A stretch of DNA of 64,000 nt, from contig JACATO010000329.1 of assembly GCA_018389105.1 (NCBI GenBank), positions 1,715,501 to 1,779,500 on the forward strand, written 5' to 3'. The notes below the pieces were generated by a model that was not told the origin of the DNA, did not search any database, and saw only the letters and a program-made list of their open reading frames with translations. Shown in pieces: positions 52,901 to 58,330 of the stretch (within the stretch, counting starts at the first letter, position 1; each line of letters opens with the position of its first letter). The translations under genes were made by a program, and so were the position numbers. The stretch comes from Nautilus pompilius (lineage: Eukaryota; Mollusca; Cephalopoda; Nautilida; Nautilidae).

Positions 52901-54521
52901 TGGTGAGGAAAAAAAAATTAGATTTGTATAGATAATCAATGCGAATTGTCAGAACTTTTCCTTGTTTTTCAAATTCAGCTGCTGTTAGGTAAATGTCTTC
53001 ATGCAGCCAACCACTCAGACCAAGACACTTTCTGTAAACAATCTGTTTGTCTACACTGCGTAATGTTTACAAGTCCCCCCTCCTCGTTTATGCTTTTATG
53101 TGTTTGTAGTTTCAATATCCTCACTCGTTTTTTCCCTCCCTCCCTTTTTATCTCGTGTCTTTGCAGACAAGACCCTAAAAGCAGTGTAAACCAAAGGTGG
53201 TGAACAATCAGTTGGAAATGTCAGGTTTAATTCCTTAGATTTGTTTAAAACAAACTAGAGCTCAGTGTTTCTCAAGACTGACTGAATCTTTCCTTCTCAC
53301 TGCTACCTTAAGATAATCAAAATCAATTCTCTTTTTCCTCTACATCTTTGAACTAAGCTGTTTTGCAGTAATAGTGAGCTTTAGCTGGAATCGATAGCAT
53401 TTTAAAACTGAATGGACAACTGGAAATGGGTGCTCAGGCTCACTGTCCATAGAAAAATGAACAGGTCCAGTTGACGCACTACCTGAGATATCCATTAAAC
53501 ATCTTTTCAGTAATAATGAAGCAATAACCAGCTAATAACACACTTCTTTCAGGAAAAATTTTTTAACAAATGAAAGCAGCATTCAAGAGAAAATCCATCA
53601 GAGTTACTGCTCAGGTAGAAAGCAGTCTGACATATCCTTCACTGGAGAAATGGTTGGGAATAGTTAATTTAGAAATATGAAATATTTAGAAAAATAATGG
53701 TTACGATGAGATGGCATCAGAGCTGGGATGGAGTAGTTTTACTGAGATTTTCAGTAATGTTTTGTTTCTTTTTTTATGGCTTTATTTTAAATCTGTCATT
53801 ACATCATTTAAATCTTTTTCTAAACTTTTTTGGTTTACTTGATTTGCATTTTTAATTACTTACCAGATATCAGGTTATGTTAGCCTGCTGGCAGGAGCGT
53901 CCCCTGGATCGTCCTGGGTTTAGCCGTCTGAAACACGATTTAGAAAGACTTATTGAAGATGAATCTGGACACCATTATCTGGAGATGACTCTCAGTGATA
54001 ACCAGAGTTACTACAGCATGCAGGCACCCAGTTGTGGTAAAGATTCAGCCGCAGATTTCTTCCCATTGTTGCATCCTTCCTCGAGGAATAAAACTGACAC
54101 AGAAACTATGGACCAGCAGCCAGATTCCATCCAGACTGTAACTCTGGAGAATCAACATTATAATATGAGCATCATCAGCAAAGATGACGTTTTCATCGAT
54201 GGGGTGCATCCATCTGAATCATTGGCTTTTTCCAGAGATTTTTCAACTTCATTCTGCTGGAGGGAAAATGGTTCTACATCTTCTGGCTACAGGTACTCTG
54301 GATCACAGGCCAGTTCAGATATTCTCTTGCATCCTGCTAATTTTCGATGTGAACGTTTAGAATCAGAGTTTTCGTACAGCAGTAATGAATTTCTTCTGCC
54401 ACCAAGTCCAGCTGAATCAATCGATTCTTCACATTCGCACTGCAGCAGACATTTGGACCCATACATAATAGCATTATCGAATCCTGGTTACGGAAAAGTG
54501 AAATCTACTAATTACATCTAG
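198..54521 (+). CDS. Receptor tyrosine kinase gene, 3' part (four exons, spliced)
   Basis: Joining 198-293, 9109-9323, 31016-31153 and 53867-54521 gives 1104 nt, that is 367 residues and TAG. In local numbering the product has the catalytic loop HRDLAARN (42-49, Asp44), DFG (62-64), activation loop with Tyr68, Tyr70 and Tyr75, KLPLKW (82-87), SDIWSFG (102-108), the kinase end near 182 and a 185-residue tail. HRDLAARN plus the KLPLKW-type P+1 loop is typical of receptor tyrosine kinases, which phosphorylate themselves and partners at the plasma membrane after ligand binding. Remembered sequences of FGFR, RET and the Cad96Ca group all resemble it: the pattern YxxDDxxYV is RET-like, [10 protein letters not shown] is FGFR-like, and the [12 protein letters not shown] end recalls Cad96Ca. 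I cannot choose a subfamily. The 5' part, including the Gly-rich loop and catalytic Lys, lies outside the window. Confidence 0.93.
336..450. repeat. C-run, CA and CT microsatellite
   Basis: A run of nine C is followed by CA repeats and then imperfect CT repeats interrupted by short spacers. It begins about 40 bp after the donor of exon a. Confidence 0.9.
2278..2640. repeat. GA-rich (polypurine) tract
   Basis: About 360 bp in which the + strand is nearly all G and A in irregular GAGA, GAAAG and GGAG units. The long open frames on the minus strand here (Leu/Ser/Phe-rich) follow from the composition and are not genes. Confidence 0.85.
4098..4290 (+). mobile_element. SINE copy (tRNA-derived, old)
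   Basis: The order of blocks matches the other copies: a tRNA-like head (gtactgtggtagactac), a pyrimidine-rich cttcttcatcagccagctgc block, and a central block with aaaattgaagaattctggt. It is well diverged. Weakly similar tail sequence may run to about 4370. Confidence 0.6.
6768..7060 (+). mobile_element. SINE copy, near full length
   Basis: The head has an A-box-like segment (tggtctagtgggcagtcca). It is followed by gtttcttcttgctgttcttc, cagccagtcatatgggtttc, and the conserved core tcagaaaatgaagggttctg. The tail contains ctccatgtgggataggtaa and ends near gcggcactatg. The B box has decayed. This is one of the longest copies in the introns. Confidence 0.75.
7700..8235 (+). mobile_element. LINE fragment, CR1/L2-like reverse transcriptase C-part
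   Basis: Decayed frames on + show [11 protein letters not shown] (the F-A-D-D-T-K-L-Y region), [29 protein letters not shown], and [15 protein letters not shown]. This is the order found after the YxDD box in the reverse transcriptase of Jockey-superfamily LINEs (CR1, L2 and relatives). It is 5' truncated and carries stops and shifts, so it is dead. Part of it aligns at the nucleotide level with 14085-14235. Confidence 0.75.
8335..8530 (+). mobile_element. SINE copy
   Basis: The head reads ggcatggtagtccagtggtt followed by agcctctggactac. Then come cttcttcttccccagcctgc and the core aaaatgaaggtttctgatag. The 3' tail seen in the 24.5 and 54.8 kb copies is not clear here. Confidence 0.7.
9109..9323 (+). 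CDS. RTK exon b: catalytic and activation loops
   Basis: This 215-nt exon lies between acceptor ttttgcag and donor gtaagt. It encodes the catalytic loop HRDLAARN (9136-9159, catalytic Asp codon 9142-9144), the metal-binding DFG (9196-9204), and an activation loop with three tyrosines (68, 70, 75). It continues through [11 protein letters not shown], where SIE stands in the usual APE position as in many RTKs, and on to SDI. The Ile codon is split 2+1 across the next intron (phase 2). All catalytic residues visible here are intact, so this looks like an active kinase. Its composition is more GC-rich and CpG-containing than the flanking intron, consistent with constraint. Confidence 0.95.
9785..9955 (+). 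mobile_element. LINE fragment, C-terminal coding end
   Basis: One + frame reads [14 protein letters not shown] followed by [16 protein letters not shown]. This is the usual end of CR1/L2-type ORF2 (pattern xRxVxxWNxLPxxVVxAxxVxxFKxxLDxH). It lies 460 bp after exon b. Confidence 0.7.
10621..11976 (-). mobile_element. Tc1-like transposon, degenerate, DD34E type
   Basis: The ends are inverted repeats of roughly 55-60 bp. Both contain aaaagttaa, then ttccaaaat and a second gtt(a/g)aagttttatc block, and TA lies next to each end (10619-10620, 11977-11978). The minus strand encodes recognisable Tc1 transposase pieces in order: [30 protein letters not shown] (first Asp), [31 protein letters not shown] (second Asp) and [15 protein letters not shown] (Glu). 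Several stops interrupt it, so the element is inactive. Its length of 1.36 kb is close to a normal Tc1. Confidence 0.82.
12441..12620. mobile_element. MITE copy 1 (palindromic, TA-flanked)
   Basis: This 180-bp element starts ggggagagtt and ends gttccccc, with TA on both sides. Inner inverted arms are long and nearly perfect: ttgtcatagcatcagtaatt and its continuation cctaattaa on the left match the reverse complement of the right arm with one difference in 29 bases. It has no coding capacity. It shares its arms with three other elements in this window. Confidence 0.8.
12950..13310. other. GC-richer, non-repetitive patch in intron 2
   Basis: About 360 bp with clearly higher GC and several CpGs inside AT-rich intron. 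It contains no open frame of note, no match to the repeat families here, and no splice sites in a useful phase. It might be a conserved non-coding element or an old insertion; I cannot tell which. Confidence 0.3.
14085..14235 (+). mobile_element. LINE fragment, same family as 7.7-8.2 kb
   Basis: Several blocks align by eye with 7772-7936, for example tataaatcatt, gtagcaagtggaattca, ggaccattcatgtacatta and gaagaaagatttaggaat. Only about 150 bp is left. Confidence 0.65.
16072..16178. promoter_or_regulatory. Cluster of heat-shock-element-like pentamers
   Basis: The stretch 16091-16113 reads as alternating GAA and TTC triplets at exact 5-bp spacing (GAAttTTCtaGAAcaTTCtaGAc), the textbook binding array for heat shock factor trimers. 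A second array follows at 16155-16167 (TTCtaGAAgtTTC), with GAAcaTTC at 16140-16147. The whole 107-bp stretch is a decayed tandem of TTCTAGAA-like units. Function is inference; it could also be a simple tandem repeat that matches by chance. Confidence 0.45.
17042..17236 (-). CDS. Unidentified short open frame, probably not a gene
   Basis: The minus strand is open for 64 codons with a balanced, charged composition unusual for this AT-rich intron ([37 protein letters not shown]). It is locally GC-rich. It could be a fragment of a retrocopy or of a mobile element ORF. I do not recognise it and see no promoter, poly(A) or splice sites. Confidence 0.2.
   Translation of the reverse strand: MRERKRSQRVPQTTWKLRQLTEIMEGEGIMHEPEERLHTLIKMNGQMGPKVFNDLDLWRITFKT
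17795..17975 (-). repeat. Dispersed repeat R, copy 1 (reverse)
   Basis: The minus strand reads gccacctggagtgcatttgc, then gtgacatgtagtatcttctt, cattaatataatcctttg and tttgactaaatatac. The same blocks in the same order lie at 26325-26485, and the second half lies at 35970-36080. The family is unknown to me. Confidence 0.65.
21447..21500. repeat. CT microsatellite
   Basis: CT repeats with occasional CCT interruptions, followed by a short pyrimidine-rich flank. Confidence 0.9.
23080..23240 (+). mobile_element. SINE copy (5'-shortened)
   Basis: It has a B-box-like gagtttgaatcctag, then the block accagccatatgagtttcct and ccacttctgaaactgatgag. The start of the head is degraded or absent. Confidence 0.6.
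24545..24780 (+). mobile_element. SINE copy (lacks most of the head)
   Basis: It contains ttcttcttcactagctagcc, catatgggttttcttccc, a core ending in tttctagtagggattt, and a 3' tail (agcccccaaccatacatagg ... caccatttctcctcttctag ... ctcactg). The tail aligns well with the tail of the copy in the RTK 3' UTR, which defines the 3' half of the family. Confidence 0.65.
24880..25475 (-). mobile_element. LINE fragment, reverse orientation, C-terminal part
   Basis: The minus strand shows, in order, [49 protein letters not shown] and [20 protein letters not shown]. The order matches the reverse-transcriptase tail of CR1/L2-type LINEs. Each block lies in a frame broken by stops. It sits antisense to the RTK gene. 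Confidence 0.6.
26325..26485 (+). repeat. Dispersed repeat R, copy 2
   Basis: It reads taccacctggagtgcatttg, then tttgacatgtagcacctttc, tcattaatatgagcctttg and gttgactaaatatacag. It matches copy 1 on the opposite strand along its full length. Confidence 0.65.
26911..26942. repeat. CA microsatellite
   Basis: An almost pure CA run with one T interruption near its end. Confidence 0.9.
29335..29459. mobile_element. MITE copy 2 (left arm partly deleted)
   Basis: The left arm reads ggggaggcctaggtaattcc, which lacks the middle ttgttacagcaccag piece. The right arm is ttaattaggaattgctgctg followed by ctgtaacaactag. It belongs to the same family as the elements at 12.4, 33.6 and 46.5 kb. Confidence 0.75.
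29930..29969. repeat. TA microsatellite (about 20 units)
   Basis: A pure AT/TA run of about 40 bp, self-complementary and likely polymorphic. Confidence 0.95.
30224..30965 (-). mobile_element. LINE fragment, reverse orientation, ending 50 bp from exon c
   Basis: The minus strand shows [20 protein letters not shown] (the strand-turn region with a decayed FADDT), [59 protein letters not shown], then [15 protein letters not shown]. These are successive landmarks of a CR1/L2-type reverse transcriptase. Its 5' truncation point (about 30965) falls just before the pyrimidine tract and acceptor of exon c. It is broken by several stops. Confidence 0.7.
31016..31153 (+). CDS. RTK exon c: alpha-F to alpha-H
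   Basis: This 138-nt exon lies between acceptor tttttttag and donor gtaggt. It encodes [19 protein letters not shown], then the alpha-G region and [13 protein letters not shown]. Both ends are phase 2: it completes the Ile of SDI and its last two bases (CT) join A of the next exon to give Leu-Tyr-Gln. The product aligns without gaps to the alpha-F to alpha-H part of FGFR/RET-type kinases. A minus-strand LINE fragment stops about 50 bp upstream of its acceptor. Confidence 0.94.
31919..31950. repeat. CA then CT microsatellite
   Basis: Six to seven CA units run directly into CT units, the same compound order as at 336-450. Confidence 0.85.
32600..33420 (+). mobile_element. Tc1-like transposon remnant, internally shortened
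   Basis: On +, [17 protein letters not shown] resembles the N-terminal helix-turn-helix of Tc1 transposases, and [18 protein letters not shown] resembles the second-Asp block (xMEDNAPxHxAxxxQxW). The span is about 0.8 kb, shorter than the usual 1.3-1.6 kb, so a piece is probably missing. Weak inverted similarity (acaggccagag near the left, acaggccaag on the reverse of the right) may mark the ends. The family differs from the copy at 10.6 kb. Confidence 0.6.
33601..33725. mobile_element. MITE copy 3
   Basis: The right arm is well kept (ttaattaggaattactggtg followed by ctgtaacaactagcccc). The left arm is diverged but alignable (ctagctgttgcagtactact). The element is about 125 bp. Confidence 0.75.
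34140..34520. other. GC-richer patch in intron 3 with homeodomain and E-box-like motifs
   Basis: About 380 bp that is richer in GC than its surroundings, with CACGTG-like (acacgtg) and CAGCTG E boxes and repeated TAATGC. Two overlapping + frames stay open for 88 and 100 codons, but neither looks like a known protein. A cis-regulatory element is possible. Confidence 0.25.
35970..36080 (+). repeat. Dispersed repeat R, copy 3 (second half only)
   Basis: It reads ggtaccttactcattaatat, then gactctttgtaataacaatc and tgactgaatatatggttag, paralleling 26401-26480. It shares no clear similarity further upstream. Confidence 0.5.
37914..37949. repeat. CA microsatellite abutting the mariner
   Basis: A pure CA run of about 17 units that ends two bases before the TA duplication of the mariner element. 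Confidence 0.9.
37953..39237 (-). mobile_element. Mariner transposon with clear ends (D,D34D)
   Basis: The element is 1285 bp with terminal inverted repeats starting TTAGGT..TTACAAAAGTT, flanked by TA at 37951-37952 and 38239-like position 39238-39239. On the minus strand the transposase starts at Met 39045 ([15 protein letters not shown]). It shows [11 protein letters not shown] (Asp codon at 38594-38596), HDNAHPHV (Asp at 38319-38321) and FPTDHHF (Asp at 38214-38216). The last two Asp codons are 105 nt apart, which gives the D34D spacing of mariners. The first two are 275 nt apart, so at least one frameshift lies between them, and an early stop follows HTVQ. It is therefore inactive but fairly young compared with the Tc1 relics. 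It sits at the very end of a CA microsatellite. Confidence 0.92.
40005..40050. repeat. CA-rich compound microsatellite
   Basis: CA runs interrupted by ACC, followed by CAGA-type units to about 40086. Confidence 0.85.
40350..40660 (+). mobile_element. SINE copy
   Basis: It reads gatattccagtggttgacta, then a B-box-like agtttgaatctctttt, then accagccatgtgagtttcc and ctaaaggtgaagagttctag. Just upstream (40215-40260) a second head-like stretch (tgtgtagtggttgtggtttgg) suggests a partial duplication or an older copy. Confidence 0.65.
42883..42952. mobile_element. 70-bp palindromic mini-element (TA-flanked)
   Basis: The left arm ggtcattcaaataaaact/tggcc and the right arm ggccagctcttatttgaatgacc are inverted copies with about three differences over 23 bp. 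TA flanks both sides. It looks like a minimal Tc1/mariner-type MITE. Similar half-arms occur at 30061-30105 and near 33380. Confidence 0.65.
44525..44690 (-). mobile_element. SINE copy, reverse orientation
   Basis: On the minus strand it reads tatagtctagtggttatact, then actggactgctaggactgag, then gttagaatccagattggggt (B-box region) and tcttcttcaccagccgactg. The central core and tail are missing at the left side. It is the only clear antisense copy in the window. Confidence 0.65.
45017..45038. repeat. GT microsatellite
   Basis: About ten uninterrupted GT units. Confidence 0.9.
46497..46580. mobile_element. MITE copy 4 (short form, 84 bp)
   Basis: It starts gggctagttattacattggt and continues aagttgttgcagcaccagta. 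The right end, reverse complemented, reads gggctacatgttacatggat followed by aagttgtt. This copy gives the outer arm sequence that is blurred in the other three. The centre is nearly absent. Confidence 0.75.
47116..47223. repeat. 54-bp tandem duplication
   Basis: Two adjacent 54-bp units (47116-47169 and 47170-47223) begin gaccttacgtg and gaccttatgtg and end in taatgtaaa. I find a single difference between them, and it is a CpG to TpG change, so the duplication is recent. Confidence 0.95.
49500..50700 (-). mobile_element. Probable Tc1-like transposon relic
   Basis: The minus strand shows short blocks reminiscent of Tc1 transposases: [14 protein letters not shown] and, further on, [10 protein letters not shown] (compare NPIExxW). 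The order and spacing fit a minus-strand transposase. Many stops interrupt it, and I could not find terminal repeats, so both ends are estimates. Confidence 0.4.
53147..53203 (+). other. Possible alternative last exon of the RTK (strong unused acceptor)
   Basis: A long pyrimidine tract followed by gtctttgcag ends at 53166, about 700 bp before exon d. If spliced from exon c in the same phase, the frame reads [12 protein letters not shown] and then stops at 53201-53203. The product would lose the last kinase helix and the tail. I see the signal and the frame; use of the site is inference. It could equally be a decoy acceptor. Confidence 0.25.
53867..54521 (+). CDS. RTK exon d: end of kinase domain and cytoplasmic tail
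   Basis: The last coding exon follows acceptor acttaccag and ends with TAG at 54519-54521. It encodes [19 protein letters not shown], the conserved CW...RP block of the last kinase helix, up to about residue 182. A 185-residue Ser-rich tail follows. The tail has two YxxM motifs close to the kinase (YLEM at 187-190, YYSM at 198-201). YxxM is the classic docking motif for the SH2 domains of the PI3-kinase regulatory subunit. Other tail tyrosines include 248 (HYNMS), 358 (GYGKV) and 366 (NYI, next to last). The tail itself matches nothing I can name. I count about 15 CpGs in this 655-nt exon, far denser than in the adjoining intron or 3' UTR. Confidence 0.95.
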
Positions 54522-54799
54522 TGAACACAGGGATAAAAAAATGTATGGTGTATTTGTTGTAAGGTTTTCTGTGAAGAATTTTTTATTATTAATATATATT
54601 TTGAAATTTTTTAAAATGAAAATTGAAAGCTAAAATTGTCTGCTCATAGTGAATGTGAAGTTATTTTACTCTTGAAATTTTAAATGTAAAAATAGTTGCT
54701 TTCTGTCTCTTTTTACACTAATTATTAAAATATCGTAACAAAAAATTTGTGAATTTTATTAAAAGTCAATCATCCCTGCAACTTTTAAAGACCATGCTA

Positions 54800-55105
54800 T
54801 GGGTGGTCGGTTAGTGGTCCAGTGTTAGACTACCAGACTGCTAGCTGAGAGCCTGAATTCTAATATTGGTTAAGATTGGAAAACTTCCCACCACACTATA
54901 GTTTTTTTTTTTTTTGCTCTTTTTCACCAGCCAGCTAGTCCACATCTAAAAGTGAAGAGTTCCAGTAGTGTTTTTAGGCTCTTGGTGAATGTTCAGCAGT
55001 AAACCCTTGACTGGCTTGCACTTTGACCATTTCTAAAGAGCCTCCAACCACACTCTAGTGAATACTTGCTTGATACCCTGCACCTTTTCTTTTCCAACTC
55101 ACTGG
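54800..55105 (+). mobile_element. SINE copy inside the RTK 3' UTR, near full length
   Basis: It has a head (gtcggttagtggtccagtgt, then agactaccagactgctagct), a B-box relic (tgaattctaatattgg), the block tcaccagccagctagtccac, the core taaaagtgaagagttccag, and a 3' tail ending near ccaactcactg. It is in the same orientation as the gene and would be part of its mRNA. Confidence 0.75.
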
Positions 55106-55988
55106 TGTAAGACATCTTTATACCTGAAAAGTTGAATCAGGGGATTGATGAGGAGAAGAAGAATGTATTTTAAAGTATCTGGTGGCATATAAAAACAGAA
55201 GTATCACTACAAATACTAGTTTTCCTTTCCTTAGACCCATTACTCTACCTTTGTAGCAAAAATCAAGACAATTCAATCTATATTTGACTAAACATTAGTC
55301 TTTTTCAAAAAAAAAAATTGACAAAGGCTGGCAAGATCATCTTTGGAATGTGCTTTAAGGTACTGAGAACCATCTATAAACAACAAATGCATTAAAATGA
55401 TTTCTTACCCACAGTGTCAAAAGAATACAAATTAACAATACTAAGTATTGCTTGCTTTGTTTCTGTCTTTATTGTTTTCTCTACTTGGCCCAGTCTTTAC
55501 TGTGAATCCTCATGCAGCATTTTTATTTGTATTATTATTTAATCCCACAATTATATTCATAAACCAAAGTTATTTTAAAGATGAAAATATTTCAACTGAA
55601 AAATCTATTGATCTTAAAACAGTAGAATTCTCTTATTGTTCTACCACTACTCGTGTTAGTTTGCCCTGATTTATTTACATTCTGACAGTTTTATACATTT
55701 GGAAGCACAAGAAGTGAAAAAAAGGGACTATAATGAACGGAACAACTTAGAAGCTGTTATTAACAATTTGTTGTTATAATTTGTCATGTTGATGGAGGGG
55801 AGAGTAACATCTTTTGTACAAATAGATGAATTCAGATTTATAAAAATAAAACAAAAGCTATGCTGCTTGTACAAGGAAAATAATGAATAAGCTGAATTTG
55901 TATTTTTTTTTACTGATTTGTGATGATGTTGTTGATTAATTTATATTTCTGTATTTCTAAAATCGGGTCTGCCTAGTCGTGTCTGTTG

Positions 55989-55994
55989 AATAAA
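55989..55994 (+). terminator. Candidate polyadenylation signal AATAAA
   Basis: The hexamer AATAAA is followed by a T-rich run and TCTGTCTGTTG-type sequence, the usual downstream element. It lies 1.47 kb after the stop. A second hexamer at 56186-56191 is an alternative, and one at 55845-55850 is closer. Confidence 0.5.
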
Positions 55995-56694
55995 GACTGG
56001 CTGCTTTTTTTCTTTCTTCTGTCTGTTGCTGCTTCCTGTTGTCATAGAATTGTGCTGTCAAAAATATCACATCCACCACATGCATAAATTTATGTCGATC
56101 TGTAATCTCCTAGAATGTTCCCGAATTAACTTTCTGTTGAGAGATCTATCTATGCCGCCTTGGCTAACTGTAAACAAATTGTGGCAATAAAGCAACAGGT
56201 AACTTTCTGGACAGTGTTTTTACTTGTAAAGGTTTGGTTTCCAGATGACTGCATAGTCGAAAGGTGACCCACCTCTGTCTAGAATGTATCTTGTGTGTGC
56301 TTAGGATATGATGAAAGTGTTCCGGTGGTGAGCCAAGTCGTCCTTCGTGAACTGGGCAAAGGGTGTACCAACTCATTCACAGTTTGGTTTACAGGAGTAA
56401 ACTGCATCCTCTTTGCAGTGTTATCTGAAATGCATCATTTGTTTGATTTTGATTTTTCGATGATAGGGAAAATTGCGCATTAACTGATAAATATACTCGA
56501 TGACCTTTGCTTAGAAAAATAAAATCAGAACTTTTCTAAGATGTACAGAAACCGTTTTCCTTCCCATATACAGGGTGGTGTGAATAGGCAACTGCATTAA
56601 GGTATTAATAAATAACTCACTAGATTGGCTAAATTGTACGAGCCACCAACGTCCTCGCGAATCTTGGTTGAACATTTTATTTAAAAAGTATTAT

Positions 56695-56925
56695 TTTAAG
56701 AGGGTGGGGGTGGTGATCTAATGGTACTCGAGTTCGAATCCCGGTTGGGGCCGGCTCGTTTCTGCATACACCTACCTCCCCGGCCCGGTTTCTTTTCTTC
56801 ATCGGATGGCCGCGTGAATTTTCTCCGGGGTACTCAGGTTTTTCCCTACATCTGAAAATGAAGAATTTTAAGGCTCCCAATCGTGGCCCCTCGCGCTGGG
56901 AAGCAGTAATGCGACCCACTCGATA
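56695..56925 (+). mobile_element. SINE copy with intact B box (GC-rich, less decayed)
   Basis: It reads gtggtgatctaatggtactc, then gagttcgaatcccggttggg, which contains a good pol III B box (GTTCGAATCCC). This is followed by a GC-rich version of the central part (ttctccggggtactcaggtt, cctacatctgaaaatgaaga). The CpGs kept here show what the CpG-depleted intronic copies derive from. Confidence 0.75.
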
Positions 56926-58194
56926 TGTAAGCACGCGCGCGGTCTCTAAGCTCGTAGCCGGGAAGCGGACATGGTTATTCTGTTTCATGAAATTACCTCA
57001 GTTAAACTTGAATTAGCACACGAATATAAAGGGATGTTAAAAACAAATAATTACAGTGTAGGTAGATGGCTTTGTTAATAACGACTGGGGGTTAAAAGTT
57101 CGCGAGAATCGAACCAACAAGAGGACTTCAGAGGAAGAAAGCCTCCCCCTCATCTCAAGCAAATGTTTCGGTCCTTGGACTTCCTTACACTTTGGTGAGA
57201 TTGAACCCCTCTCTGAGGATATGTCAGGATTGTCCCCTCGCTGACATGCGGTCTCGTTTGTTAATTCAGGTTGGTGTTGGGGGGGTCGGGTCTGGACCCC
57301 TCGCCAATGTCTGACTGGCCAACTACTGCTTCCTCCCCATCTTCGAGGTCTCGAGCGGCGCTGGCTTGAGGTCCCTTGTATACCGACGATGTCCCCACCT
57401 CACCAGGTAAGTAACGGAGTCCAGCCAAACTGAACGGCATCCAACAGTGACGACAGCACGGAACCTGATCGCACTGGTTTTGAGCTAATATGCTTAGATT
57501 CCTGTATGCACAACGTCGCCCGTTTGTAACTCTGTCCCCGTGTGTACCGTACGTGCGTAAAAGAAAAGAAGGCGGGTTGGGGAGGGGTATTTTAACTTTT
57601 AGCTTTTTCAAAAGAATAAGGTTTCTCAGTCAACCCTGAAACACAGCCGGTGGCTAGAATTTCTGGTGCCTGGTGCCGCTGTACGTGCTATAACTTTAAC
57701 AGCTGTCAAAAACTCTCAAAAATGGCAATAGAAATTTAATGATGAAAATGGTTCAATATTGAATAAAAATTCATTCCAAGTGAATTGTTCTGATCCTCTG
57801 GACATTTAAGCACAAATAAATAAAACCGTTTGATATTTTTGTCTTTTTAATACGGTCTTTATCCCGGGTAGTGGCTTAGTATGCTGGGAGATGGATACCT
57901 GGGTTGGTTTGGGATTTTATTTTTTCGCAGTACACTGAAAAAATTTTTTTTTAAAAAATAATTAATATAAATTTTTTGGAATATTTAAGACCAAAGCATC
58001 TTTCCTAAGACTCGTTGATACCTGTTCCGGAAAGGGCAGATAAACGATGAACGGGGGGGATTTCGGCAGTTTGGCGGAATGTTCTTTCTGGCAACATCTA
58101 GGAAGGCCGATCACTGATACTGCTTCTTCCCGTGTAAGCTGTTGACGGAAGGAGAAAAGGTATCTGGAGTAGCCATTTGTTCTGTTGCTTAGAA

Positions 58195-58330
58195 GCTGAA
58201 AGTTATCTGATTGCGGCCACACGAGTTTTTTTCCTGCGTTATCCGGTTTCCTCGCACATCCGAAAATTAAGAGATTTTTGCAGAGTCCTCGAAGTGCATC
58301 CGTATTCGTCGAGAGAGACAAAGAAGGTTG
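58195..58330 (+). mobile_element. Probable SINE fragment (central domain)
   Basis: It reads ggccacacgagttttttt, then tatccggtttcctcgcacat and ccgaaaattaagagattt, paralleling the central domain of the 56.7 kb copy. I cannot see a tRNA-like head. Confidence 0.5.

Larger units (their letters stand above)
31154..53866 (+). other. RTK intron 3 (22.7 kb)
   Basis: This intron holds a Tc1-like remnant (about 32600-33420), MITEs (33601-33725, 46497-46580), a mariner (37953-39237), SINEs (about 40350-40660 on +, 44525-44690 on -), a 70-bp palindromic element (42883-42952), a 54-bp tandem duplication (47116-47223), a probable Tc1 relic (about 49500-50700) and several CA/GT runs. A good unused splice acceptor lies at 53147-53166. 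Elsewhere I see only AT-rich DNA with no coding signal. Confidence 0.85.
54522..56015 (+). other. RTK 3' UTR (inferred extent)
   Basis: This AT-rich, CpG-poor sequence follows the stop codon. I count 4 CpGs from 54522 to 55960. It contains a SINE copy (about 54800-55105) in the sense orientation, and several T-rich stretches. An earlier AATAAA at 55845-55850 could give a shorter transcript. The end is placed just after the AATAAA at 55989 because that hexamer is followed by a T-rich and TGT-rich stretch, and because the composition changes there. Confidence 0.55.
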
